Shown here piece after piece: positions 35,657 to 43,624 of a stretch of 64,000 nt of DNA. This DNA comes from Streptomyces sp. NBC_01197. Its GTDB lineage: Bacteria > Actinomycetota > Actinomycetes > Streptomycetales > Streptomycetaceae. The position numbers and the translations under genes are program-made. The notes below the pieces were generated by a model, which ran no database searches, had not been told where the DNA came from, and worked only from the letters and a program-made list of their open reading frames with translations. Location: NCBI RefSeq assembly GCF_036010505.1, contig NZ_CP108569.1:5385001-5449000 (forward strand), given 5' to 3'. Each line of letters begins with the position of its first letter. The first letter of the stretch is position 1.

Positions 35657-36442
35657 ATGGATGAATTGGGCGACTGGGAATCTTTGCCGGATGTAGGCGA
35701 TCACTCCCTTTCTGCATATCGACTCCAGCGAGGCCCAGATATGCAGCTGGAGCCCGCTGGTCACGCGCGCGCCTGGATGGATGAGACATTCAAGCGAAAC
35801 GCGAACCGATGTCTCCCGCTGCTGATAGCGAATCAGGCTGGATGGTGGCTCCGTAACAGCCAGGAATTTTCGGTCATTTGGCGCGGTGGGCAGTCACCCG
35901 CAGATCTGAAAATTACCTACGAGGATGCCAGCCTTCCCGCGCCGGCGGAGAGCATATTCGGACATGGAATCGTATCCTTCAGGATTCCATATTTCTTCAG
36001 GACTTCCCCGGGGTGGAACCTCCTGGTGCGAGGCCCCGCGAACTTTCCTAAAGACGGTGTTAGTCCTCTTGAAGGGCTGATCGAGACCGACTGGACACCA
36101 GCCTCGTTCCTCATGAGTTGGCAGGTGACGCGCTCCGATGCGCGAATCTCTTTCGCGGCTGATGATCCCATTTGCATGGTCGTTCCTCAGCGCCGTCATC
36201 AATTGGAATCGTTCCGCCCGACACAGTCCTCTCTGGATCACATGCCGGATGATATTGAATATCAGGAGTGGCGGCGATCTCGGGATGAATTTCGCAAACG
36301 GGCCCAGATTCCAGGGACCCCCGAGTACGGCGCCCGGTGGACCCGGGACTACATGATCGGTAGGCACCCGGACGGCTCTCTCTTCGGGGAGCATCAAAGG
36401 CGCCTCCGCCTTCGTAATTTCGAGACCGAAAACCGGGACTAG
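35657..36442 (+). CDS. DUF6065-family protein
   Basis: The 261-aa protein matches my memory of DUF6065. The segments are LSAYRLQRGPDMQLEPAGHA, RAWMDETFKRNANRCLPLLI followed by ANQAGWW, IVSFRIPYFFRTSPGWNLLV, GPANFPKDGVSPLEGLIETDW and CMVVPQRRHQLESF. This family has no established biochemical role that I know of. Here it sits directly after a short peptide gene and before a SagB-type dehydrogenase, which suggests a peptide- or metabolite-modifying enzyme. ATG 35657 lacks a strong ribosome site but gives the expected N-terminus. The codon use is less GC-rich than the phage genes. Confidence 0.78.
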   Translation: MDELGDWESLPDVGDHSLSAYRLQRGPDMQLEPAGHARAWMDETFKRNANRCLPLLIANQAGWWLRNSQEFSVIWRGGQSPADLKITYEDASLPAPAESIFGHGIVSFRIPYFFRTSPGWNLLVRGPANFPKDGVSPLEGLIETDWTPASFLMSWQVTRSDARISFAADDPICMVVPQRRHQLESFRPTQSSLDHMPDDIEYQEWRRSRDEFRKRAQIPGTPEYGARWTRDYMIGRHPDGSLFGEHQRRLRLRNFETENRD

Positions 36443-36454
36443 GTAGCATTTATC

Positions 36455-37567
36455 ATGCAGGTGCGTGCAGTAAACCCTGTATTTGTGAGCATGGACGGTG
36501 CGGAAATATTCGCATCTTCCCCACTTGTCCCTAAGCGCGTCCGCCTCCACCCTAAGATCGCTGAACTGGTCATTTCGGCCCGAGAGTCGACTGACCTGGA
36601 TTTGTTGACCGGGGGAGACGAGCAGATTCGTCAAGCCGCCCTTAGCCTGCTTTCGCTCGGTTTCCTCACCGAAACGGACGGAGCCGACGCGGATGGAAAG
36701 GGAGAGACCGTTGGGGTCCCCAGTCCGTGGCGGCAGTGGGGCAACCTCGCGTGGCTCTTCCATACATCGATCCGTAATGCCCCGTTTGTGCGCGGCAGCG
36801 AGCACGAGATCCCCGAGTACTTTGAGCGGCTCGCGGAGCGCGGGGAGAAACCTGCCAACAGTAAAGCTCTTGCGGACGACGGTGAGATTGTCTTCCTGCC
36901 CCGAGTTTGGGCCGACATGAACGACAGTTTCAAGTCGGTTCTGGAAGGGCGAAGGACCCATCGCGACTTCAGTGATGAGCCCATCGCGATCGATGAATTC
37001 TCCTCGCTGCTCCATTACACATTCGGTCCGTTGAGATTCGTCGACGCTGGCAGCATGGGGGTGCTTCAGCTGCGTGCCAGCGCCTCAGGGGGAGCGCGGC
37101 ATGAAGTAGAGGCATAACTCGTGATATTCAACGTGACGGGACTGGTGCCTGGCGTCTATCGCTACGACGCCATCCGTCACGGTCTGATTCCTGTAGGTGA
37201 AGAGGTATCTCGCGCCGAGATTCAGCGGGTGATCCACGACCAGACCATTGCTGCGGGTGCTGCCTTCTGCGTCTTTACCACAGCGGTCGCCTCACGGATG
37301 GCTTGGAAGTATCCACACCCGAGGGCCTACAAGATACTTCTGCACAACGTCGGCCACCTGTCGCAGGTCTTCTCCATGACTGCGGCGGCACTCGGCCTCG
37401 GGGCATCTTTGACCGGGGCGTTCCGCGACGACGACGTCGAGAAAATCTGCCGTCTTGACCAGGCCGACGAGTTCCCGACGTTCTTCATGGCCTGCGGTGC
37501 ACCGCTCGTCCAGGGTGACGGAATGCCGCACCGCTACGTTGCGCCCGGCCGTTCCTCCAAGCAGTAG
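36455..37567 (+). pseudogene. SagB-type dehydrogenase with internal nonsense codon
   Basis: Two frames in the same register, 36455-37117 and 37118-37567, are separated by a single TAA at 37115-37117. Together they give a 370-codon SagB/nitroreductase-like enzyme. Its parts are an N-terminal winged-helix-like domain (VRLHPKIAELVISARE), the FMN-binding start LEGRRTHRDFSDEPIAIDEF, ASGGARHEVEA-stop-LVIFNVTGLVPGVYRYDA, and a C-terminal ALGLGASLTGAFRDDDVEK. The TAA sits where the family normally has Tyr in SGG..HP.E.Y. SagB enzymes oxidise azolines in RiPP pathways. A GTG at 37121 could start the second half. Alternatives are a sequencing error, stop read-through, or a true pseudogene. Confidence 0.8.
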
Positions 37568-37588
37568 AAGACCGAGAAAGAAGACGAC

Positions 37589-38863
37589 GTGGCCGCCGGC
37601 AAATACTCTCTCCTGCCGATGAAGCACGAGGCTTTCAAGAACGTCGCTGCGGGCCGCTTCATCAGCTTCCTGGGAAACGGGATTGCCCCGGTCGCCCTCG
37701 CGTTCGCGGTTCTGGACCTTACCGGCTCAGCAGCCCAGCTTGGTGCTTTGGTCGCCGTGCGTGCCCTAACCAGCACCATCGTCATGCTCTATGGCGGTGT
37801 ACTGGCGGACAGGATGCCACGCGCTCTCCTTATGCAAGGGTCGTCACTAGCGGCTGGGTGTGTCCAGGCTGTTGTGGGCCTCGCGCTCATCTATAGCTTC
37901 TGCTCAATGCCGCTGCTCTTTGTCCTCGCGTCCCTGAGCGGAGCACTTTCGGCACTGGCAATGCCGAGCAGTATGGCGGTCGTCCCCCAGACTGTGCCGA
38001 AGGATTTGCTGCCACAGGCCAATGCTTTGCTCCGCCTGTCGACGAACCTTGCCCTCGTTATCGGATCGTCTATCGGCGGAATTCTCGTGGCGGCCTGGGG
38101 TTCCGGCTGGGGACTGATCGTGGATGCTGCGACCTACGTGTTCGCCGCCTACCTGTTCAGTCGCGTGAAGACGACGGGGCAGGTCAAGCTGCCCAAGCGG
38201 GGGAAGCTGCTGTCGGACATGCGGGAAGGGTGGTCCGAGTTCGTCTCGCACACCTGGTTGTGGATCGTCGTTCTGCAAGCCACTGTCTGGCAGGCCGTGT
38301 GGGCGGGATCGATCCAGGTCCTCGGGCCCGTTATCGCCTTGCATGACATCGGTAAGGCGGCTTGGGGGCTTGTGCTCGCTTCCTACACCGCCGGCACCAT
38401 CGCAGGCGGCCTGGTCGCCCTGCGCTGGAGGCCTCAGCGGGGGGTGGCAACGGGCGTTGCAATGACGGCGGTCAGCGCGATCCTTCCACTTGCACTCGCA
38501 TTCAGCGCTCGCCCGGTGCTTCTCATGGCCGCAGGTTTCCTAGCGGGCCTCTCGATGGAGCAGGTCATGGTTGCCTCTGGGGCGGCTGTCCAAAGCACGA
38601 TCGCTCCGGATCGGCTGGCACGTGTGGCCTCGTTCCAAATCATCGGATCCTCTGCCGCCATCCCGGTAGGGCAGGCACTCGCCGGGCCTCTAGCGGACAA
38701 CATTGGGACGCGAGACCTTCTCGTCGTGGGTGGGCTAGTGATTGTCCTCGCGGCGACCCTCTCGGTCTCCAGCCGGAGTGTGCGGGAAGTGGGCGTTTCT
38801 ACCAACAGCCCGAAAGCACTTCCCGCCACCGAAAACCAGTCAGCTTCGGAGAAGACATCATGA
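37589..38863 (+). CDS. MFS transporter
   Basis: The 424-aa protein has about 12 hydrophobic segments. A cytoplasmic loop motif GGVLADRMPRALLM lies after the second helix, the usual MFS signature, and resembles EntS-type exporters. It would export a small product by proton antiport across the membrane. GTG 37589 is 21 bp after the SagB frame and the stop overlaps the GNAT start (ATGA), so it is co-expressed with the cassette. As the only transporter, it is the likely exporter of the cassette product. Confidence 0.9.
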   Translation: MAAGKYSLLPMKHEAFKNVAAGRFISFLGNGIAPVALAFAVLDLTGSAAQLGALVAVRALTSTIVMLYGGVLADRMPRALLMQGSSLAAGCVQAVVGLALIYSFCSMPLLFVLASLSGALSALAMPSSMAVVPQTVPKDLLPQANALLRLSTNLALVIGSSIGGILVAAWGSGWGLIVDAATYVFAAYLFSRVKTTGQVKLPKRGKLLSDMREGWSEFVSHTWLWIVVLQATVWQAVWAGSIQVLGPVIALHDIGKAAWGLVLASYTAGTIAGGLVALRWRPQRGVATGVAMTAVSAILPLALAFSARPVLLMAAGFLAGLSMEQVMVASGAAVQSTIAPDRLARVASFQIIGSSAAIPVGQALAGPLADNIGTRDLLVVGGLVIVLAATLSVSSRSVREVGVSTNSPKALPATENQSASEKTS

Positions 38864-39357
38864 GCAGCACCAGTGGACAGGTCGATCTGGTCCCAATGAC
38901 GCCTCAGGACTACGAGTCCTACGTCCCGTACGTCCTCGCGGACTACGCGTCCCGCACGTCTGGGGCAGGGGTGGTTTCGCGCGCGGACTCGGAAGCCCGC
39001 GCCCACCGAGAATTCACCAGGTTGCTCCCTCAAGGCCTCGACACCCCAGACAACACTCTCTGTGTGATCACCGTGGATGGAGAGGAACGACCTGTGGGGC
39101 GGCTCTGGTACGCGCTCAGAGGCGCAGGTGAGCAGCGCTACGCCATGATTCTCAATGTTGAGGTGGACGCCGAGTACCGCGGGCAGGGGTACGGAAGGTC
39201 CGTTATGCGGGCGTGCGCACAATCCGCCCGCGCGGAGGGAGCTCTCAGTCTGCGGATCAACCTGCTGGGGGAGGACATCCACAACAAGAAGCTCTATGAG
39301 AGCCTCGGGATGACCGAAATGAGTGTCCTGATGAACTGGGACATAGGCAAGGAGTAG
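38860..39357 (+). CDS. GNAT N-acetyltransferase
   Basis: The 165-aa protein has a GNAT fold. It shows RLWYALRGAGEQRYAMILNV, then the acetyl-CoA loop YRGQGYGRSVMRACAQSARA (R/Q-x-x-G-x-G/A) and LYESLGMTEMSVLMNWDI at the C-terminus. It would transfer an acetyl group from acetyl-CoA to an amine, and could modify the peptide product or protect the host from it. It overlaps the MFS gene by 4 bp and ends 62 bp before a strong terminator, closing the cassette. Confidence 0.88.
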   Translation: MSSTSGQVDLVPMTPQDYESYVPYVLADYASRTSGAGVVSRADSEARAHREFTRLLPQGLDTPDNTLCVITVDGEERPVGRLWYALRGAGEQRYAMILNVEVDAEYRGQGYGRSVMRACAQSARAEGALSLRINLLGEDIHNKKLYESLGMTEMSVLMNWDIGKE

Positions 39358-39418
39358 CGGGGGCGATCCAGAGTTGGTCCGTAGACCGAGTTGGGCGAAC
39401 CCCCTCAGTCAGATTGCA

Positions 39419-39446
39419 GGGCCCACCCGGATTGCCAGGTGGGCCC
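39419..39446 (+). terminator. Terminator after the peptide cassette
   Basis: GGGCCCACC and GGTGGGCCC form a perfect 9-bp GC stem with a 10-nt loop, 62 bp after the GNAT stop. There is no long T-run, as usual in Streptomyces. It separates the cassette from the lysis genes. Confidence 0.75.
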
Positions 39447-39587
39447 TCTGCGTGTGCTGGGAGGCCTGATCAGGGGGGTGTGTGTACGCCGGGATCTGCA
39501 TGCAGTGTTCCGCGAGGGCCGTTGGGTGTCGGTGGGGCCGCAGTAGAGTGAGTGCGGCGCGGGGCCGCTGCTTGTTGAGGAGTGCCA

Positions 39588-39908
39588 GTGTCCGCGCCCA
39601 CTCAGGACCCCACCCCGTGGGAGCTGCTGCGCGCCATGCAGCAGATGCGTGACGACCTGCGCTCCGACTTCGCAGACTTCGCCTCCCGGCTGGCTGAAAT
39701 GGTCACTAAAGAGGCGTACACCGCAGACCGCCGCACCGATGAACTGCGGCTTCGGGCTCTGGAATCCGACCTGGCGGACGTGAAGGCCGAGCGGGACCGG
39801 GAGTTGTCGGAGCGGAGCACGAACCGGAGGCTGGCCATCTCTGCGATCATTGCCCCGATCGTCGTAGCGTTGATCACTACCTGGCTGATCGCGGGCCAGG
39901 GAAAATAG
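39588..39908 (+). CDS. Small membrane-anchored lysis-region protein
   Basis: The 106-aa product starts at GTG 39588, seven bases after GAGG; GTG 39582 is possible. It has an Asp/Arg-rich coiled coil (about residues 20-78) and one C-terminal membrane helix (ISAIIAPIVVALITTWLIAG). Proteins of this shape precede endolysin genes in many actinophages and may be holin- or spanin-like accessories. Topology suggests the coiled coil is cytoplasmic or periplasmic depending on insertion. The name is inferred from position. Confidence 0.72.
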   Translation: MSAPTQDPTPWELLRAMQQMRDDLRSDFADFASRLAEMVTKEAYTADRRTDELRLRALESDLADVKAERDRELSERSTNRRLAISAIIAPIVVALITTWLIAGQGK

Positions 39909-39951
39909 GACCGCAGTACGAAGCAGGCGCGGGGGAGAAGCAGGACGCGCC

Positions 39952-40812
39952 ATGACCGATCCCTGGCTGCCCGGGGCGGAGCGGCATCCGCTCAGAGACA
40001 CCGCACCCACCGACAAGCAGTACCCGCCTAAGGTGCTCTGGCACATCACCTGGGACAAGAACGCCACAGCCTCCAAGCCCGCCGACCTTGTGCCGTTCAG
40101 CAACCTCGTGCGGTACTTCACGGGCGGCGGCTCTTCGGCGGCCCCGCATCTGCTCTGGGACCCTTTCAGCGGCAGGATCGCCCAGTTCTATCCGGCGACC
40201 AGCCGCTCCAAGTCGGTAGTCGACCTGGCCGGTGGCACCCGCACCAACCGGGCCGGAAAGGTCGTCATCCAGGTGGAGACCCTGTTCTTTCCACACTGCC
40301 GTGTCGGCGGCAAGACATACGCCACAGTCGCTGACACCCCGTGCAAGGGCCTGGATAAGATCCTTGCGTGGACCGGTGGCTGGGGCGTGCCGGACACCTG
40401 GCCCATGGGCAAGCCGACCTGGAAGGCCAACCGCAGCGAGCGCGTGTGGGAGACCAAGGGAGGCCACTACGGCCATGGCCAGGCCCCCGAGAACGGTCAC
40501 ACGGACCCCGGCCCGATGCCGAACTGGCCGAGCAAGAGCCCTCAGGCGCCGAAGCCCAAACCGAAACCGACACCGCACCCATTTCCTGGCGCGTCTGCCT
40601 TCGGACCGGGGAAGAGCAACGCCCACATCCTGTTGCTCGGCCAGCAGCTCGTAAGGAAGGGGTTCGGGTCCCACTACAAGGTCGGGCCGTCGAAGGACTG
40701 GGGCGAGGCCGACCGTCTCAACGTCGCGGCCTTCCAGCACCACCAGGGCTGGAAGGGATCGGACGCTGACGGCTACCCCGGTCCTGAGACGTGGCGCCGG
40801 CTGTTCAAGTAA
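39952..40812 (+). CDS. Endolysin, amidase-like with peptidoglycan-binding domain
   Basis: The 286-aa protein has an N-terminal domain resembling amidase folds (VLWHITWDKNATASKPADLV, with H31, and GKVVIQVETLFFP). After a Pro/Lys linker (APKPKPKPTPHPF) comes a C-terminal peptidoglycan-binding repeat, AHILLLGQQLVRKGFGSHYK to WGEADRLNVAAFQHHQGWKG and DGYPGPETWRRLFK. It would cut the cell wall at lysis; the bond cleaved is not certain. It has no signal peptide, so it needs the adjacent holin-like protein. ATG 39952 is 43 bp after the previous stop. Confidence 0.85.
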   Translation: MTDPWLPGAERHPLRDTAPTDKQYPPKVLWHITWDKNATASKPADLVPFSNLVRYFTGGGSSAAPHLLWDPFSGRIAQFYPATSRSKSVVDLAGGTRTNRAGKVVIQVETLFFPHCRVGGKTYATVADTPCKGLDKILAWTGGWGVPDTWPMGKPTWKANRSERVWETKGGHYGHGQAPENGHTDPGPMPNWPSKSPQAPKPKPKPTPHPFPGASAFGPGKSNAHILLLGQQLVRKGFGSHYKVGPSKDWGEADRLNVAAFQHHQGWKGSDADGYPGPETWRRLFK

Positions 40813-40841
40813 CCAGGCGCGGGGGCGATCTGGAGAAGAAG

Positions 40842-41096
40842 ATGAACCTGTACGCATCCCTGCTGCGCACCGGCGTCCCGGCCGCAGTGGGATGGCTCGT
40901 TGCCGTGGCGCTGCGCCACGGTCTCGACCTGGACGAGACGGCTCTCACCGGAGTACTGACCCCGACGGTGACGTTCGCCTACTACGGGGCCTTCCGGTTC
41001 GCGGAGGAGCAAGTGTCGCCGCGATTCGGCTGGCTCCTCGGCTACGCGCGACCGCCCAAGTACGAGCTTGCGAGGGCCGTGCTCCCCCGGACCTGA
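40842..41096 (+). CDS. Holin-like membrane protein
   Basis: I start this at ATG 40842, preceded by TGGAGAAGAAG, giving 84 aa. It has two hydrophobic segments (LLRTGVPAAVGWLVAVALRH and LTGVLTPTVTFAYYGAFRFA) and a charged C-terminal tail. The size and position right after the endolysin fit a two-helix holin that opens the membrane at lysis. A longer upstream frame exists but has no ribosome site. It is the last late gene and is followed by a terminator. Confidence 0.78.
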   Translation: MNLYASLLRTGVPAAVGWLVAVALRHGLDLDETALTGVLTPTVTFAYYGAFRFAEEQVSPRFGWLLGYARPPKYELARAVLPRT

Positions 41097-41137
41097 CAGG
41101 GAGGGGCGTCGCCGGGCCGTCTCCCCGAGCATGGAAG

Positions 41138-41165
41138 AAGGCCCCCGCTTCGCGGCGGGGGCCTT
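41138..41165 (+). terminator. Late-operon terminator
   Basis: AAGGCCCCCGC and GCGGGGGCCTT form a perfect 11-bp stem with a 6-nt TTCGCG loop, 42 bp after the holin-like gene. It ends the lysis transcript and separates late from early genes. A copy of ACCTCTTGGA follows at 41168. Confidence 0.85.
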
Positions 41166-41232
41166 CGACCTCTTGGAAGCACCCACACTACCGTGCCACC
41201 GAGGGGGTGCGGGCGGCTCACCTCTCCCTGGT

Positions 41233-41247
41233 TAGAATCTATATGCA
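41233..41247 (+). promoter_or_regulatory. Promoter candidate with inverted phage operator core
   Basis: TAGAAT at 41233-41238 is followed by CTATATGCA, the reverse complement of the TGCATATAG core found in five early promoters. It is 36 bp before GTG 41274. No good -35 is visible, so the site could be an operator rather than a stand-alone promoter. Confidence 0.45.
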
Positions 41248-41273
41248 GAGGTTCGTGACCGGGAGGCGATGGA

Positions 41274-41861
41274 GTGGCGGGCGCAGACAGCTCAGACGTG
41301 AGGAAGCCGTACTTGGCCGGCGGTGCCGAGTTCGCGGCTCTCTACGACGTGAAGCGGCTCCAGGTAAGTCAGTGGATCAGCCGGGATAACCGGCTCGACT
41401 ACCGGTACGCCAAGATCGTCAGCGGCTCACCCTACTGGCTTCTCCAGTTCGCGAAGAGCTTCGGGGCGACCACGCCCCGCCCGAAGCAGCTCAACGAGGT
41501 GGTACTCGCGCGCCTGGTCGAGGAGCAGAGTCCGGGGCGTTGGGTAACCGAGGTCGATCAGCTTCCACCGTTGGTGGGGCAGGCCGAGCTCGTGGCCCTG
41601 TTTCGGCTGCCGTCGGCGGCGCTGCTTCGGAAGGCGATGAGTACCGGCCGACTGCGCCCTGCCGACTACACGCTGTCCGGATCGCCGATCTGGCTCCTGG
41701 AGCCGTTCGTTGCCGATGCGCCCGCTCTTCAGGCCAGCGCCCGCGGGGTGGACTGGGTAACGGACGACAGGGTGTTGGCTGCCCTGCGGGAGGGCAGCTA
41801 CGACGGCCCGGGGTCGAAGATCACCCCGCGTGGGCCTGCTGCGCGGAAGGCTGACAACTAG
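41274..41861 (+). CDS. Putative phage regulator with duplicated winged-helix domains
   Basis: The 195-aa protein contains two similar DNA-binding-like units. One is LAGGAEFAALYDVKRLQVSQ ending ..SGSPYWLL (residues about 14-60); the other is LVGQAELVALFRLPSAALLR ending ..SGSPIWLL (about 100-145). Each resembles a MerR/AlpA-type winged helix in which a turn is followed by a GSPIWLL strand. GTG 41274 follows GGGAGGCGATGGA. It is the first gene of the early region and lies between two promoter/operator copies, so it is a good candidate for controlling them. That role is inference. Confidence 0.65.
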   Translation: MAGADSSDVRKPYLAGGAEFAALYDVKRLQVSQWISRDNRLDYRYAKIVSGSPYWLLQFAKSFGATTPRPKQLNEVVLARLVEEQSPGRWVTEVDQLPPLVGQAELVALFRLPSAALLRKAMSTGRLRPADYTLSGSPIWLLEPFVADAPALQASARGVDWVTDDRVLAALREGSYDGPGSKITPRGPAARKADN

Positions 41862-41883
41862 GCCGTAGCTAGTGGGAGTTGTT

Positions 41884-41946
41884 TTGATTCCACCTCCGTT
41901 TGCATATAGAATAGAAGCGTACTCGTTGGGGGTGCGCTTCTATTCT
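41884..41946 (+). promoter_or_regulatory. Early promoter with overlapping hairpin/mirror operator
   Basis: TTGATT (41884-41889), a 17-bp spacer and TAGAAT (41907-41912) lie within TGCATATAGAATAGAA. AGAATAGAAGCG (41908-41919) is repeated in perfect inverse as CGCTTCTATTCT (41935-41946), so the transcript would begin in or near a 12-bp stem. This may be an operator dyad, an RNA hairpin, or both. The next supported gene starts at TTG 42135. Confidence 0.65.
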
Positions 41947-42064
41947 TTCGGGGGGTGCCATGTCGGCCGAGCGATCCGCGGTCGCCGGGCGCGGTGTGCG
42001 GCAGGGCGGGTTGGCGTCCCACTCTTGCCGGGGGCCGCCCGCCGGTGCCCGGGGCGCTTGTTGA

Positions 42065-42093
42065 TCGACATTTCCGTTGGGCAGAGATAGATT
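42065..42093 (+). promoter_or_regulatory. Second early promoter candidate
   Basis: TCGACA (42065-42070) and TAGATT (42088-42093) are spaced by 17 bp, 42 bp before TTG 42135. The downstream ATAGATTCCAAC resembles the reverse complement of the site at 41233 (ATAGATTCTAAC). Strength is uncertain. Confidence 0.35.
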
Positions 42094-42134
42094 CCAACAC
42101 CCCACAGTGCCAGGTCTATTCCTGTGAGGGAACC

Positions 42135-42479
42135 TTGCCGATTCAGCAGCCGCCGTTGTTCGGCACCATCCAGCCCGTCCGCCACCCCGCCGACGTTGGT
42201 GACCTGTCCATCCAGCAGAGGTTCGAGGCGTTCCACACCCTCAACCCCTGGGTGCTCAAGGCGCTGGCCCGGATGACCGCCGACTGCGCAGAGCAAGGGT
42301 TCGGCCGTATCGGCATCGGAATGCTCTTCGAGCTCCTGCGCTACCAGTACGGCGCGGCGACCCGGGGTGACGAGTTCGCGCTGAACAACGACTACCGCTC
42401 CCGGTACGTCCGGCTCCTGCTGGTCGACCACCCGGAGTGGACACCCCTATTCCAAGTCCGCGCCCTGCGCGCGGACTGA
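42135..42479 (+). CDS. Conserved actinophage hypothetical protein
   Basis: I start this at TTG 42135, behind GTGAGGGAACC, giving 114 aa. The sequence FEAFHTLNPWVLKALARMTA, then RIGIGMLFELLRYQYGAATR and FALNNDYRSRYVRLLLVDHP matches a protein I know from many actinophage early regions, where it precedes recombination genes. It appears fully helical. No function is known to me. It is 22 bp before the Sak4-like ATPase gene. Confidence 0.72.
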   Translation: MPIQQPPLFGTIQPVRHPADVGDLSIQQRFEAFHTLNPWVLKALARMTADCAEQGFGRIGIGMLFELLRYQYGAATRGDEFALNNDYRSRYVRLLLVDHPEWTPLFQVRALRAD

Positions 42480-42501
42480 CACGACCTCTTGGAGCCAGAT
42501 C

Positions 42502-43593
42502 GTGAACGCACCCGCGGGCGCCTCAAAGCCGCCCGCCCTCAAGCTCAAGACCCGCAAGCCGACCGGCATCGTTCCGTGGCCGCTGATCCTCATCGAAGGG
42601 GAAGAAGGCGCCGGCAAGACCTACTCGGCGGCCCAGTTCTCCGCCTCCGAGCGCATCGGCCAGATGTACTGGATCGACCTCGATGAGGGATCGGCCGACG
42701 AGTACGCGGCGATCGAGGGAGCAAACTACCTGATCATCGAGCACGACGGCACCTATCGGGACATCCTCGAACAGGTCGAGGCCGTGCACGCCGAAGCGCG
42801 GCGTGCGGCAGCAGCCGGAGAACCGCCGGTCGTCCTGACTATCGACTCCGGGTCGGCCCTGTGGCGAATGCTGACCAACTGGACGTACGAGCGGGGCCGC
42901 AGGACACGCAAGAACCGGAAGCTACTGCAGGAGGACCCCGACGCCGCTTTCGACATCGGCCGGAACCTGTGGAACGACGCGGTCGAGCGGTGGAGCAGGA
43001 TCGTCTACCTGCTCCGTACTCTCCCCGGCATTGCCATCATCCTGGCCCGCGGCAAACAAGTCAGTGCCACGGACGATAACGGCCAGCCGATCCAGAGCCA
43101 GACGGAGTGGAAGGTCTCAGCCCAGAAGGACCTGGGTTTCGACTCCACCTGCTGGGTGCGCATGAAGCGCGACGCCGACCCGCAGATCGTCAAGGTGCGG
43201 TCCCTGCGCATGCGCGTGGAGCAGAGGAAGCCCCTGACCCTGCGGGACTTCAGCATCGAGGACCTGGTCTTCAACGGCCTGGGCTGCTCTATCGAGTCCC
43301 AGCCGCGCGTCATGCCCGCGCTGTCCGGAGACCTGGTTCAGCCGTGGCTGACCCGCATCGCCGAACTCACGGACAAGGAAACCCTCGGCGCGGTGTGGCG
43401 CTCCGTCCCCGACCCGGCCAACCGCCTCAGCCGGGACGAGATCGCCACTGTCCGTGCCGCCACAGAGCAGAGGGCGGCCGAGCTGGACAACCCACGTTCG
43501 GAGATGGGCGACGGCCCACTGGCCGACGCCGACAAGCTCCGCGCCGCCGCCAAGCGGAAGGCCGCCGAGCAGGACGCGGACGCCGAGCAGTGA
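42502..43593 (+). CDS. Sak4-like RecA-fold ATPase
   Basis: The 363-aa protein has a RecA/AAA-type core. Walker A is GEEGAGKT (33-40), a Walker B-like strand is PVVLTIDSGSALW, and a downstream IAIILARGKQVSATDDNG carries sensor-like residues. This is the pattern of phage Sak4/AAA_24 ATPases that act in single-strand annealing or recombination. The C-terminal 60 residues are Lys/Ala/Asp-rich. It lies next to a Cas4-like nuclease, a common phage recombination pair. GTG 42502 follows CCTCTTGGAGCCAGATC. Confidence 0.8.
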   Translation: MNAPAGASKPPALKLKTRKPTGIVPWPLILIEGEEGAGKTYSAAQFSASERIGQMYWIDLDEGSADEYAAIEGANYLIIEHDGTYRDILEQVEAVHAEARRAAAAGEPPVVLTIDSGSALWRMLTNWTYERGRRTRKNRKLLQEDPDAAFDIGRNLWNDAVERWSRIVYLLRTLPGIAIILARGKQVSATDDNGQPIQSQTEWKVSAQKDLGFDSTCWVRMKRDADPQIVKVRSLRMRVEQRKPLTLRDFSIEDLVFNGLGCSIESQPRVMPALSGDLVQPWLTRIAELTDKETLGAVWRSVPDPANRLSRDEIATVRAATEQRAAELDNPRSEMGDGPLADADKLRAAAKRKAAEQDADAEQ

Positions 43594-43624
43594 CCGGCCC
43601 GAACTCACCTCTTGGAGAACTCCC

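Noticed and set aside
41168..41177. ACCTCTTGGA copy after the late terminator as a gene start signal
   Set aside because: No start codon at suitable distance; the next gene begins about 100 bp later with its own ribosome site.
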